Source: Mycobacterium senriense
GTDB taxonomy: Bacteria > Actinomycetota > Actinomycetes > Mycobacteriales > Mycobacteriaceae
Assembly (NCBI RefSeq): GCF_019668465.1
Contig: NZ_AP024828.1
Coordinates: forward strand, 3,162,001-3,226,000
Reading direction: 5' to 3'
DNA: 64,000 nt
Below, piece by piece: positions 17,793-26,700 of the stretch (the stretch's first letter is position 1; each line of letters begins with the position of its first letter). Position numbers and translations under genes: made by a program. Below the pieces are notes generated by a model, which worked only from the letters and a program-made list of their open reading frames with translations, was not told where the DNA came from and did not search any database.

Positions 17793-19559
17793 GTGGGGGA
17801 CGGCGACGGTGCCGACCGACTGCAGGCCCTGGGCATGCTCGCCTCCGCGCTCGCGGGCCGGGCCGTCGCGGTCGCCGGGCTGCCACCGGGTGAACCGGCA
17901 TGGACCGACGGGCAGACGATTCACGTCGATGCGGCGGCGGCGCCGCGCGCGCAACTGAAAGCCGTAGCCGTGCAGGCGTCGATGATCGCCGCCGGCAGCC
18001 TGGAGCCAGATGTGGTGGGCGCGTTGGTTCGCCGCCGCAAGCTGGCCAAGCGTTACCTCTCGGTGGAAGGCCACCGCGCGCTGGTCGCCAATGCCCCTTT
18101 GCTACCAAGTGTTTTGGCGTCGCTGGGCGACCGCGAGATCGCGGGTCGCAGCGATTCGCCCAACGCGTCGCTCGACATTGCCGGCGCACGGGTGGCGGTG
18201 GACGATCCGGCGCCGGAGTTCGGCGTGATCCGCGCGGCGAAGGTGATGGCCGCATGCGCCCGTTCGGTCAAACAAGACGAAGAGGCGAAGGCCGGCCATG
18301 TGCCGCGGCGCAATGGCGCAACGGAACTCGAGGAGCTCGACGACGGCGAGGTCGACGACTCCGACGATCCCGACCTGTTCACCAGCCCGGTTGGCGGTGG
18401 CGGATTCATCGGCAAGTGGTTGAAGAAGATGCTGTCGTCGGCGCGCAAGACCGGAAGTGGGGGCGGGCCGCCCGGCGCGGACAACGCGACCCATCGCACC
18501 AAGTCCGGCAAGCGCGGCGCATACGCCGTCACATCGCTGGCCTCGACCTCCGGCGGCGACGACGGGGACGCCGACCAGGAGGGCCAAACCGCCGCCGACG
18601 GCGTGCGGTATCCCGAATGGGACGTCGCGCGCAAGAGCTACCGGCCGGCGTGGTGCACGGTGCGCGAGGTGGAGCCGCAGATCAAGGCGTCGGCAACCCA
18701 GGCCATCGACGACGCCATCGGCGTGCGGCGGCCGCTGTCGCGGCTCGGCATGGGCCTGCATCGTCGGCACCGGCAGTCGCAGGGCGACGACATCGACATC
18801 GATGCGGCCGTCGAGGCTCGGGTCGAGGTGCGGGCCGGATCGGTGCCCGACGAGGCCGTGTACCTCGACAGCCTGCGGCGCCGTCGCGACCTGTCGGTGC
18901 TGCTGCTGCTCGATGTGTCCGGTTCGTCGGGCGAACCCGGAACGGTCGGGCGCACGGTGCACGAACAACAGCGGGCGGCGGTCGCCAACCTGACCGTGGC
19001 GTTGCACGATCTGGGTGACCGCGTCGCGCTGTACGCGTATTACTCGCAGGGCCGTCGCGCGGTGAGCATGGTGCCGGTGAAGCGGTTCGACGACCACCTG
19101 AATGCACAAGTGATCCGCCGGCTCAACAGCCTGGAACCGGGCGCGTATTCACGCCTGGGCGCGGCGATCCGGCACGGTTCGGCGACCCTGGAGGCGCGCG
19201 GTGGCACGTCACGGCGGCTGTTGGTGGTGCTCTCCGATGGACTGGCCTACGACCACGGGTACGAGCGGGCTTACGGTGCCGCCGACGCGCGTCGCGCGCT
19301 GACCGAGGCCCGCCGCCGGGGGACCGGCTGCGTGTGCCTGACGATCGGCGCGGGCACCGACGTGCCGTCGTTGCGCCGGGTGTTCGGCAGCACCGCGCAT
19401 GCCACCATCGCGCACCCCGATCAGCTCGCCGGCGTGATCGGACCGCTCTTCCGATCCGCCCTGCGTTCGGCGGAGGTTCGTCGCAGAATATCGGTGATGC
19501 CAAGTCCCAGAACACAGTTGGCGCGCGAGAACGTCAACACCGCCCGTCAGGGCACTTGA
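17793..19559 (+). CDS. NorD/CoxE-like von Willebrand factor A domain protein
   Basis: A 588-residue cytosolic protein. Residues 1-360 are poorly conserved and rich in charged and Gly stretches. From about residue 365 a VWA domain begins: LLLLLDVSGSSGEP is the metal-ion-dependent adhesion motif D-x-S-x-S, then VALYAYYSQGRR, and LLVVLSDGLAYDHGYE with YGAADARRALTEARRRG. That ending is characteristic of NorD, which with the AAA+ protein NorQ activates nitric-oxide reductase; the CbbO and CoxE partners are similar. The matching AAA+ gene follows 56 bp downstream. Start GTG 17793 is chosen because TGGAGG ends 6 nt before it; a TTG at 17787 is too close. No NO reductase or Rubisco gene is nearby, so the client protein is unknown. 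Confidence 0.85.
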   Translation: MGDGDGADRLQALGMLASALAGRAVAVAGLPPGEPAWTDGQTIHVDAAAAPRAQLKAVAVQASMIAAGSLEPDVVGALVRRRKLAKRYLSVEGHRALVANAPLLPSVLASLGDREIAGRSDSPNASLDIAGARVAVDDPAPEFGVIRAAKVMAACARSVKQDEEAKAGHVPRRNGATELEELDDGEVDDSDDPDLFTSPVGGGGFIGKWLKKMLSSARKTGSGGGPPGADNATHRTKSGKRGAYAVTSLASTSGGDDGDADQEGQTAADGVRYPEWDVARKSYRPAWCTVREVEPQIKASATQAIDDAIGVRRPLSRLGMGLHRRHRQSQGDDIDIDAAVEARVEVRAGSVPDEAVYLDSLRRRRDLSVLLLLDVSGSSGEPGTVGRTVHEQQRAAVANLTVALHDLGDRVALYAYYSQGRRAVSMVPVKRFDDHLNAQVIRRLNSLEPGAYSRLGAAIRHGSATLEARGGTSRRLLVVLSDGLAYDHGYERAYGAADARRALTEARRRGTGCVCLTIGAGTDVPSLRRVFGSTAHATIAHPDQLAGVIGPLFRSALRSAEVRRRISVMPSPRTQLARENVNTARQGT

Positions 19560-19585
19560 AAACAAACATCTGTTCCGGTTAGGCT
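19556..19585 (+). promoter_or_regulatory. Promoter with operator variant before the AAA+ gene
   Basis: TTGAAA (19556-19561) and TAGGCT (19580-19585) are 18 nt apart. The spacer contains AAACATCTGTTC, matching the right arm of the island operator. It gives the AAA+ gene a second start site independent of the NorD-like gene. Confidence 0.55.
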
Positions 19586-19615
19586 CCTATCGCCGGAAGT
19601 AGCAGAAGGGAAGCT

Positions 19616-20482
19616 ATGGCCAACGAGTCCGGGCTTGCATACTTCAACGGCGGTCCGTCCGAAGCGGACGGGAAGGAAGAAGTGCGGCCCTACTACCAAG
19701 CGGTCGGCGGCGAAGAGGCCGTTTTCAAGGCGGCCTACCGCCAGGGCCTCGCGCTGGTTCTGAAGGGTCCGACCGGCTGCGGAAAGACCCGGTTCGTCGA
19801 GGCGATGGCCCACGACCTGGGGCGGCCGCTGATCACCGTGGCCTGCCATGACGACCTCACCACGGCGGACCTCGTCGGCCGCTACCTGCTGCGCGGCGAC
19901 GAGACGGTGTGGGTGGACGGACCGCTGACCCATGCGGTGCGCGAGGGGGCGATCTGCTACCTCGACGAGGTGGTGGAAGCCCGGCAGGACACCACGGTGG
20001 TGCTGCATCCGCTCGCCGACTATCGCCGGCAGCTGCCCATCGAACGACTCGGCGTCACGCTGGACGCGGCGCCCGGATTCGGCCTGGTGGTGTCCTACAA
20101 TCCCGGTTATCAGAGCGTGCTGAAGGATCTGAAGGATTCGACACGGCAGCGGATGGTGGCCATCGAATTCGATTTCCCCACAGCCGATATCGAAGAGAGC
20201 ATCGTCGCGCACGAGGCGGGCGTCGACGCGACCACCGCGGCCGAGCTGGTCCGGTTCGGTCAGGCCATCCGCCGGCTGGAAACGGGTGGGCTGCGCGAGG
20301 TGGCGTCGACGCGGGTGCTGATCGCCGCGGGCAGGCTGGTCGCCGAGGGCCTCAGCATGCAGGAGGCGGCCCGGGCCGCCATCGCGGGCCCGCTGACCGA
20401 CGACGTCGCGGTGGGCAAGGCGCTGGGCGAAATGATCCAGATCTACCTCAATCCGGACGGGTCCGGCGGGTCCGATGATTGA
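19616..20482 (+). CDS. NorQ/CbbQ-type AAA+ ATPase (MoxR superfamily)
   Basis: A 288-residue AAA+ ATPase of the NorQ/CbbQ/NirQ/GvpN group. Walker A is GPTGCGKT at residues 51-58, Walker B ICYLDEV at 113-119, and a sensor region VVSYNPGYQ follows. Such ATPases form hexameric rings which, with a VWA partner, remodel a target enzyme to load a metal or release an inhibitor. The partner gene lies directly upstream. The ATG has GAAGGGAAG upstream. Presence in an island with two P450s and a multi-subunit dehydrogenase suggests activation of an enzyme made from the island, but the client cannot be read from sequence. Confidence 0.9.
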   Translation: MANESGLAYFNGGPSEADGKEEVRPYYQAVGGEEAVFKAAYRQGLALVLKGPTGCGKTRFVEAMAHDLGRPLITVACHDDLTTADLVGRYLLRGDETVWVDGPLTHAVREGAICYLDEVVEARQDTTVVLHPLADYRRQLPIERLGVTLDAAPGFGLVVSYNPGYQSVLKDLKDSTRQRMVAIEFDFPTADIEESIVAHEAGVDATTAAELVRFGQAIRRLETGGLREVASTRVLIAAGRLVAEGLSMQEAARAAIAGPLTDDVAVGKALGEMIQIYLNPDGSGGSDD

Positions 20483-20525
20483 CGCTGCATACCGCCCCCG
20501 CTAGGGTCTGAACAAATATTAGGTT
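20479..20525 (+). promoter_or_regulatory. Promoter with operator before the ligand-binding-protein operon
   Basis: TTGACG (20479-20484), 17-nt spacer, TAGGGT (20502-20507). The operator GAACAAATATTAGGTT follows at 20510-20525, over the expected transcription start. Seventeen bases (20509-20525 and one flank) recur in reverse orientation in the P450 promoter at 27768-27784. The same -10/operator order is seen at 17751-17773. Confidence 0.75.
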
Positions 20526-20567
20526 TTTTCGGATCGGCGCGCGCAATTCAGTCACCTGGGAGGTCGG

Positions 20568-21686
20568 ATGTCCTACGAGAGCAGCGCAGAGCCGATCAAG
20601 GTCGGCTATCTGATGGACTTCACCCTCCCGCCGGGGTTCCCCGAGGAGCTGTTCGCCTCCTTTACCCAGACTTTCGACCTCATCTTCGAAGAGGCCGTCG
20701 CCCAGGGCCTGATGGACCGTCCCGTGCAGATGATCTATCGCGAGGTGGAGGGGCTGCCCAAGGGTTCGGTCAAGGCGGTGATCGATGCGTATGGCGAACT
20801 GGTCGACGAGGGCTGCCTGGTGGTCTTCGGTCCGAACATCACCGATAACTGCGTGCCGTTGCGCGAAGCGATCGAGGAACGGTTCAAGGTACCCGCGATC
20901 AGCGTGACCGGCACCGACGACTGGCTCGGCGAGTGGACTTTCTCCTTTCCACAGGGATCGATGACCGATGAACCGATATTCCTGGCCGACCTCATCGCCA
21001 AACGCGGGCTCACCGAAATCGGTGTTCTGGTCGAGCAGAGCCTCATCGGTGAAAGCTACCTGAAGAATCTGCGAAGTGCCTGCCGGCGCAAAGGCATTCG
21101 GATCGTCGCGGAAGTCGCCATCGCGCAGACGGCCCAGGACATCAACGCCGCGGTGCAGACGCTGCACGAGGCAAAGGCCGAGGCGATCGTGCACCTGGGC
21201 TTCGGCTTCGGCATCGTCTTCATCAACCCGGCGCTGGAGTCTCTCGGCTGGGACCCGCCCCGCTTCACCACTACGGCGTGGCAGAACGCCTGGGTCAACC
21301 CGATCATGTGGAACGCGTTCATGGGCTGGACCGGTGTCGACCAGTACGACGAGGCGAACCGGATCGGCCAGGACTTCCTCGACAGCTACGCGAAGAAGTA
21401 CAACGGCAGTCGCCCCGAGTTCTGCGTGACCGTGGTCAATCGCGACGTCGCCGCGACACTCGTGCGCGCGTTCACCGACGCACATCCGTTGAGCCCGCGG
21501 GGCGTCAAAGAGGCTTTGGAGCGGGTCAAGATGATGCCCGCCGCGTCTGGCGCGCCCGGTACCCGCGTGTCGTTCGGCAAATGGACCCGCCGGGCCTGGA
21601 TGGGCGCCGGATACCTGGTGGCACGCACCCTCGACGCCGACGGCATCAACTCGCACTTGGTGGATCGCTTCGGAGAGGAAGACTGA
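20568..21686 (+). CDS. Type I periplasmic-binding-fold protein without a visible signal peptide
   Basis: A 372-residue protein resembling the ligand-binding component of branched-chain amino-acid ABC importers (Peripla_BP_6). It has an IKVGYLMDFTLPPG opening, LVVFGPNITDNCVPLREAI and the hinge region IGVLVEQSLIGESYLKNL. It begins MSYESSAEPIKVG and has no hydrophobic leader or lipobox, unlike true importer proteins. No permease or ATPase gene is near. It may be a cytosolic ligand sensor or enzyme-like protein handling the island's substrate. Ribosome site GGGAGG precedes the ATG. It heads an operon with AveC-like, SDR and P450 genes and overlaps the next start as TGATG. Confidence 0.8.
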   Translation: MSYESSAEPIKVGYLMDFTLPPGFPEELFASFTQTFDLIFEEAVAQGLMDRPVQMIYREVEGLPKGSVKAVIDAYGELVDEGCLVVFGPNITDNCVPLREAIEERFKVPAISVTGTDDWLGEWTFSFPQGSMTDEPIFLADLIAKRGLTEIGVLVEQSLIGESYLKNLRSACRRKGIRIVAEVAIAQTAQDINAAVQTLHEAKAEAIVHLGFGFGIVFINPALESLGWDPPRFTTTAWQNAWVNPIMWNAFMGWTGVDQYDEANRIGQDFLDSYAKKYNGSRPEFCVTVVNRDVAATLVRAFTDAHPLSPRGVKEALERVKMMPAASGAPGTRVSFGKWTRRAWMGAGYLVARTLDADGINSHLVDRFGEED

Positions 21687-22828
21687 TGTCCACCGAACAA
21701 GCCACACCGCCCGCCGACCAGGAGGAACCGGCCGCCCCACAGCGAAAATCCAAGCGCGGCTGGGGCGGTTGGATCGCCGGCGCGGCGCTGGCCGCCTTCG
21801 CATTGTTCTTCATCGCGAATTGCCGTGTGGCCCTTGACCCTCGCGTCGCGAACCCGAACGTGCAGGGCCGACCTCGGCCGGTGAAATTCACTTTCGGTCT
21901 GGATTACATCGGGTTCCTGGACTGGGCCACGGTTGTGGCGCTGATTGTGCTGTTGATCGTCTTCCTCAGGGGCTGGCGCCGAAATCCCGGCAGCCCGGTG
22001 ATGTTGATGTTCCTGTGCACCACGCTGATCGTGTGGCAGGACCCGATCATGAACTGGTCACCGTTCGCGGTCTACAACCCCGACCTCGTTCACTGGCCCG
22101 AATCCTGGCCGTTGGTGTCGTTGTCGCCGACCGTCGAACCGTTCGTGGTCTTCGGCTACGTGATGTTCTACTTCGGTCCCTACTTTCCGGCGGTCTGGTT
22201 GCTGCGCAGACTGCAGGCAAAGTACGGGCCCACCAGCTATGTGTCGCGGCATCCCCTGGTCAGCCTGGGTCTGATGACGCTGGTGATCGGGTTCGTTTTC
22301 GACGCCTTCCTGGAAAACATCCTGATCCACTGGGGCATGTACATCTACTCGCAGGTGATTCCGTGGGGATCGGTGTTCACCGGCACCACTTTCCAGTTTC
22401 CGCTGATCTGGGAATCGTTCTCGGTGTGCTTCGTGATGGTGCCGGCCGCGATACTCTGCTACCGCGACGACACCGGTAAGTCGGTGGCGGAAAAGCTTGC
22501 CGCGAAAGCGAAGTTGTTCCCCGCGCGTCCGACGCTCGGCACATTCCTGGTGATGTTCGTCATCATCAACGTGTCGTATTTCGCCTACGGTGGCTGGTTC
22601 TGGGTCATCAAGGTCAGTCATGCCGCAACCTCGGTGGCCTGCCCGTGGCCGTATCCCGAGGCGAAAGTGTATGACCCGCAAGGTTATTACGAGAAAGCGG
22701 GCGCCCAGGGCCCGTACTCCGTCGGCATCTGGTCAACCTGGGCGAGCGGGGAGCCCAACGGGCGGCCTCATGTCGATGCTCCGCCGCCAGGTGAGGGTGC
22801 GTGCGCGACGGCGGGCCAGCATGGCTGA
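21686..22828 (+). CDS. AveC-type (spirocyclase family) integral membrane protein
   Basis: A 380-residue membrane protein with about seven or eight hydrophobic helices, for example GGWIAGAALAAFALFFI and WATVVALIVLLIVFL. Conserved-looking polar motifs sit between helices (WQDPIMNWSPFAVYNPD, DAFLENILIHWGMYIYSQ). It resembles the AveC family, whose founder takes part in spiroketal formation and dehydration in avermectin biosynthesis; most relatives lie in catabolic or unknown clusters and their chemistry is undefined. The ATG overlaps the upstream stop by one base. The 3' end overlaps the next SDR by eight bases. Confidence 0.72.
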   Translation: MSTEQATPPADQEEPAAPQRKSKRGWGGWIAGAALAAFALFFIANCRVALDPRVANPNVQGRPRPVKFTFGLDYIGFLDWATVVALIVLLIVFLRGWRRNPGSPVMLMFLCTTLIVWQDPIMNWSPFAVYNPDLVHWPESWPLVSLSPTVEPFVVFGYVMFYFGPYFPAVWLLRRLQAKYGPTSYVSRHPLVSLGLMTLVIGFVFDAFLENILIHWGMYIYSQVIPWGSVFTGTTFQFPLIWESFSVCFVMVPAAILCYRDDTGKSVAEKLAAKAKLFPARPTLGTFLVMFVIINVSYFAYGGWFWVIKVSHAATSVACPWPYPEAKVYDPQGYYEKAGAQGPYSVGIWSTWASGEPNGRPHVDAPPPGEGACATAGQHG

Positions 22829-23825
22829 GCCGCGCACGGTCGTCATCACCGGTGCGTCCCGCGGACTGGGCTTCGCCTCGGCGGTGCGGATGTACAAGGA
22901 GGGGTGGCGCGTGGTCGCGGCCATGCGCACACCCGACCAGGGAATGCCGCTGCTGCGCGACGCTACCGGGGCCGCCCTCGACGACGTACGGTTGGTCGGC
23001 GTCCAGCTCGACCTGACGGACAGTGCGACGATCGCCGCGGCGGCCAAGGCAATCGAAGAAGCCGTGGGCGCTCCGTACGCGCTGGTGCACAACGCGGGTA
23101 TTTCGGCCGCAGGAATGGTGGAGGAGACCGACATGGCGTTGTGGCAGCGCATGCTGGCCACCAGCGTCCTGGGCCCCGTCACGCTCACCCAGGCCCTGCT
23201 GCCGTCGATGCGAGCGGCGGGCCGGGGGCGAATCGTCCTGGTGTCCAGCGCGGCCGGGGTGCGTGGCCAGCCCGCCACCGCGCCGTACTCCGCGGCCAAG
23301 GGAGCGCTGGAGCGGTGGGGGGAATCGATGGCGTGCGAGATCGCGCCGTTTGGCCTGGGCGTCACCGTCCTGGTGGCCGGCACGTATGACACCGAGATCA
23401 TCACGGATGCCGGCACCACCGACGACCGAAACTTCGGCGGACCGTACGCCCGGCTGCACAACACCATGAACAGCCGCGGGCGCTTCGCGATGAAATTGGC
23501 GCGGCCGCCGGAGCGGTTCACCGACGGCCTGCTCAAGGCGATCGATGACCGCGGAGCATTCCGCCGCCGAGGCGTCGGGCCGGACGCCTCGATGCTGTTG
23601 GTGGCTAACAGGGTCCTGCCGGCGTCGGGCATGCACCACGTGTCGCGGATCGTGCTGGGCATACCCCGGCAGGGGTCGATGCGCGATGGGGCGTGGCCGT
23701 TGACAACAAGTCAAAAGGCGATGGTCTTCGTCGCCCGTGTTCTACCGCAGCCGGTAATGCAGCGTTTGGCCGCAGTGGCGGGGCGGTTCTCGTCGCAAAA
23801 GAATGCGGCACCGCAAGGGGATTGA
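22821..23825 (+). CDS. Short-chain dehydrogenase with C-terminal extension
   Basis: A 334-residue SDR: TVVITGASRGLGFASAV, a basic cofactor residue in AMRTP that would favour NADP(H), NAGISAAG, Ser in VLVSSAAGV and Tyr-x-x-x-Lys in APYSAAKGAL. About 90 residues follow the core. It probably oxidises or reduces a hydroxyl made by the adjacent P450. ATG 22821 overlaps the AveC-like gene by 8 bp and the product begins MAEPRTVVIT directly at the Rossmann fold. The P450 gene follows after 10 bp. Confidence 0.85.
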   Translation: MAEPRTVVITGASRGLGFASAVRMYKEGWRVVAAMRTPDQGMPLLRDATGAALDDVRLVGVQLDLTDSATIAAAAKAIEEAVGAPYALVHNAGISAAGMVEETDMALWQRMLATSVLGPVTLTQALLPSMRAAGRGRIVLVSSAAGVRGQPATAPYSAAKGALERWGESMACEIAPFGLGVTVLVAGTYDTEIITDAGTTDDRNFGGPYARLHNTMNSRGRFAMKLARPPERFTDGLLKAIDDRGAFRRRGVGPDASMLLVANRVLPASGMHHVSRIVLGIPRQGSMRDGAWPLTTSQKAMVFVARVLPQPVMQRLAAVAGRFSSQKNAAPQGD

Positions 23826-23835
23826 GGGGCAAATC

Positions 23836-25050
23836 ATGGAAAAACTTTTCGACGATCTGGACGACTTCGGCGCGTTCGACGACGCGGTCTCCGGGGACGT
23901 GCGCGACCCGTACACCGAATTGGCCCGGCTGCGGCGCGAGGAACCGATTCAGCGGCTGGACAGCTCCGGGATGCCGCATGAGGAATCCAAGCCTGTCTTC
24001 ATCGTCTACCGACACGAGGAAGCGCAGCAGATGCTGCGCGACAATGAGACGTTCTCCTCGGCGGCGGTGATCGCGGCGTTCGGCCCCGTCCTGGGGGAGC
24101 GCGTCATGCTCGGCATGGACGAGCCGATACACGGCAGGCTGCGGTCACTGGTGTCAAAGGCTTTCTCGCAGAAGGCTTTGGCGCGCTGGGAGGACGAGTT
24201 GGTCGGACGCGTGGCCAATGGTTTGATCGACAAGTTCGCCGCCAACGGCAAGGCCGACCTGGTCAAGGAATTCACCTTCGACTATCCCAGTCAGATCATC
24301 GCCGGCCTGCTTGGTCTGCCTGAGGAGGACTACCCACAGTTTCAGCGGTGGTCCATCTCGCTGCTGAGCTGGATCCTGAATCCGGAACGCGGACTTGCCG
24401 CGTCTGCGGCGCTGTGCGACTACTTCGCGCCGATCCTGGCGGCCCGGCGCGCCGAGCCCAAGGACGACCTGATCAGCGCGCTCGCCCAGGCGGAGATCGA
24501 CGGCGAGAAGCTCGAGGACGAGGAGATCTATTCGTTCCTGCGCCTGTTGCTGCCCGCCGGGGTGGAGACCACCTACCGGGCGCTGGGCAACCTGCTGCTC
24601 GCGCTGCTGTCGGATCCCAAGCAGCTGGACGCCATCCGCGCGGACCGCTCGCTGCTGCCGCAGGCCATCGAGGAGGGCGTGCGGTGGGAACCGCCGCTGT
24701 TGACCATCACCCGGGTCGCCACCCGCGACACCGAACTCGGCGGGGTGCCGATCCCGGCCGGGTCGAGCGTGATGCCGATGCTGGGCGCCGCCAACCGGCA
24801 GGAAGACCGTTACCCCGAACCGGACTCGTTCGACATCTTCCGCTCGCCCAAGGGCCACCTGGGCTGGGGACACGGCGTGCACGTCTGCCTCGGCATGCAC
24901 CTGGCGCGGCTCGAGATGCGCACCGCCATCAACCTTCTGCTCGACCGGTTGCCGAACCTGCGGCTGGACCCCGAGGGCGACGACCCGCACATTCGCGGCC
25001 AGGTTTTCCGGTCACCGACGTCGGTGCCGGTCCTGTTCGACCCCCAATAA
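23836..25050 (+). CDS. Cytochrome P450 (first of two in the island)
   Basis: A 404-residue soluble bacterial P450. The heme-ligand Cys is in GWGHGVHVCLGMHLAR, the oxygen-activating I-helix reads LLPAGVETTYRAL, and the E-x-x-R pair is in EEGVRWEPP. It will need a ferredoxin and reductase; none is encoded in the window island. ATG 23836 has GAGGGG upstream; the frame extends further, but without a ribosome site. Last gene of the 20568-25050 operon, followed by a GC-rich hairpin. Substrate unknown; the neighbours suggest hydroxylation of a hydrophobic ring or branched compound. Confidence 0.93.
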   Translation: MEKLFDDLDDFGAFDDAVSGDVRDPYTELARLRREEPIQRLDSSGMPHEESKPVFIVYRHEEAQQMLRDNETFSSAAVIAAFGPVLGERVMLGMDEPIHGRLRSLVSKAFSQKALARWEDELVGRVANGLIDKFAANGKADLVKEFTFDYPSQIIAGLLGLPEEDYPQFQRWSISLLSWILNPERGLAASAALCDYFAPILAARRAEPKDDLISALAQAEIDGEKLEDEEIYSFLRLLLPAGVETTYRALGNLLLALLSDPKQLDAIRADRSLLPQAIEEGVRWEPPLLTITRVATRDTELGGVPIPAGSSVMPMLGAANRQEDRYPEPDSFDIFRSPKGHLGWGHGVHVCLGMHLARLEMRTAINLLLDRLPNLRLDPEGDDPHIRGQVFRSPTSVPVLFDPQ

Positions 25051-25053
25051 CCG

Positions 25054-25067
25054 GCCCCGCGCGGGGC
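25054..25067. terminator. Possible terminator after the first P450 gene
   Basis: GCCCCGCGCGGGGC is a perfect 14-bp palindrome starting 3 nt after the P450 stop, with no T-run. It may end or attenuate the operon before the aldehyde dehydrogenase gene. Confidence 0.4.
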
Positions 25068-25164
25068 TTCACTTGTCAATCGGCTAGTTTCCAGTAAGGC
25101 TCCCCGTAGGGCAACCAGCGCGCTGCGGGACGCCCCTCTAACGAGTCAGAAGAGAGTGACAGAT

Positions 25165-26649
25165 ATGATTGAGGCTGTAAAGGTCCGCTTCGAGCCGAAG
25201 ATGATGATCGACGGCAAGCTCGTCGACGGGCAGGCCGGCACGTTCACAAACATCAACCCGGCGACCGAAGAGTCGCTCAGCGAGGTCGCCGATGCCTCGA
25301 AGGAGGACATGCACCGTGCCATCGATGCCGCCCGGCGCGCGTTCGACGAGACCGATTGGTCGACCAACAAGGAGCTGCGCAAGCGGTGCCTACTGCAGCT
25401 GCACGAGGCGATCGAGTCCGAGATCGACGAGCTGCGTGAGGAGCTCATCCTCGAGGTCGGCTCCCCCCGGGCCATCACCTTCGGACCCCAGCTGGACGCG
25501 CCGCTGGAAGACGGGCTGAAGTACCCCGCACGCCTGATAGACGAGTACGCGTGGGAAACCGACCTGGGCGACAAGGTGATCAGCCTGACCGGCACGCTGA
25601 CCACCCGCAAGGTGTGGCGGGAACCGGTCGGAGTCGTCGGCGCCATCGTGCCGTGGAACTTCCCCTTCGAGGTCACCCTCAACAAGCTCGGCCAGGCGCT
25701 GGGCACCGGCAACACCGTGGTGCTCAAGCCGGCACCCAACACCCCGTTCAACGCGAACCGGCTCGGCCGCATGATCGCCGAGAAGACCGACATCCCCGCG
25801 GGCGTCGTCAATGTCGTCACCGCGTCGGATCACTTCGTGGGCGAGGAGCTGACGCTGTCGCCGAAGGTCGACCTGATCTCGTTCACCGGCTCGACGGTGG
25901 TCGGCAAGCGGATCATGGAAAAGGGTGCCGCGACCATGAAGCGGCTGTTCCTAGAACTGGGCGGCAAGTCGGCCACCATCGTGCTGGAGGACGCCGACTT
26001 CGGCACGGCGTGCATGGTCGGCATCGCGCCGTGCATGCACGCCGGTCAAGGCTGCGCCAACCCGACCCGGCTGCTGCTGCCGCGGTCCCGCTATGACGAG
26101 GGCGTCGAGATTCTCAAGAACATCTACGAGAACGTCACGTGCGGCGACCCGCAGGACCCCGGAACGCTGTGTGGACCGGTGATCTCGCAACGGCAGTACG
26201 AGCGCGTGACCGGCTACATCCAGAAGGGCGTGGACGAAGGCGCCACCGCGCTGGTCGGCGGCCCCGGTGCGGCCACCGGTTTCGACAAGGGATATTACGT
26301 TCGGCCAACGCTTTTCACCAACGTCGACAACAAGATGACCATTGCTCAGGAGGAGATCTTCGGGCCGGTGCTGTCGGTCATTCCGTTCGACGACGAAGAG
26401 GATGCGATCCGGATCGCCAACGACAGCGTGTACGGGTTGGCCGGCAACGTGTTTGCCGGTTCCCTCGAGCGTGCCCTGTCGGTGACCCGCCGCATCAAGG
26501 CCGGCTTCATGGGTGTCAACGGCGGTGCGCCGTACGGCGCGGACACCCCGTTCGGTGGCTACAAGGAGAGCGGCGTGGGTCGCCAGAACGGCATCGCCGG
26601 ATTCGACCAGTACACCGAGATCAAGTCGGTGGCCTATCCCGCCGGATAA
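25165..26649 (+). CDS. NAD(P)-dependent aldehyde dehydrogenase
   Basis: A 494-residue ALDH: oxidises an aldehyde to a carboxylic acid. The cofactor-site Asn is in PWNFPFEVTLNK, the general-base Glu in LELGGKS, and the nucleophile Cys in GQGCANPTRL. EEIFGPVLSVI and PFGGYKESGVGR complete the fold. ATG 25165 is chosen with AGAGAG 8 nt upstream; a GTG at 25156 is possible. No copy of the island operator is seen in the 114 bp before it, so it may be read from the P450 operon or a separate promoter. It fits a P450-alcohol-aldehyde-acid sequence. Confidence 0.92.
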   Translation: MIEAVKVRFEPKMMIDGKLVDGQAGTFTNINPATEESLSEVADASKEDMHRAIDAARRAFDETDWSTNKELRKRCLLQLHEAIESEIDELREELILEVGSPRAITFGPQLDAPLEDGLKYPARLIDEYAWETDLGDKVISLTGTLTTRKVWREPVGVVGAIVPWNFPFEVTLNKLGQALGTGNTVVLKPAPNTPFNANRLGRMIAEKTDIPAGVVNVVTASDHFVGEELTLSPKVDLISFTGSTVVGKRIMEKGAATMKRLFLELGGKSATIVLEDADFGTACMVGIAPCMHAGQGCANPTRLLLPRSRYDEGVEILKNIYENVTCGDPQDPGTLCGPVISQRQYERVTGYIQKGVDEGATALVGGPGAATGFDKGYYVRPTLFTNVDNKMTIAQEEIFGPVLSVIPFDDEEDAIRIANDSVYGLAGNVFAGSLERALSVTRRIKAGFMGVNGGAPYGADTPFGGYKESGVGRQNGIAGFDQYTEIKSVAYPAG

Positions 26650-26700
26650 ATTGGCGGGTGGGTGCGTTCGTAACGTGGTGCTAAGCAACATCTTCAGGCG

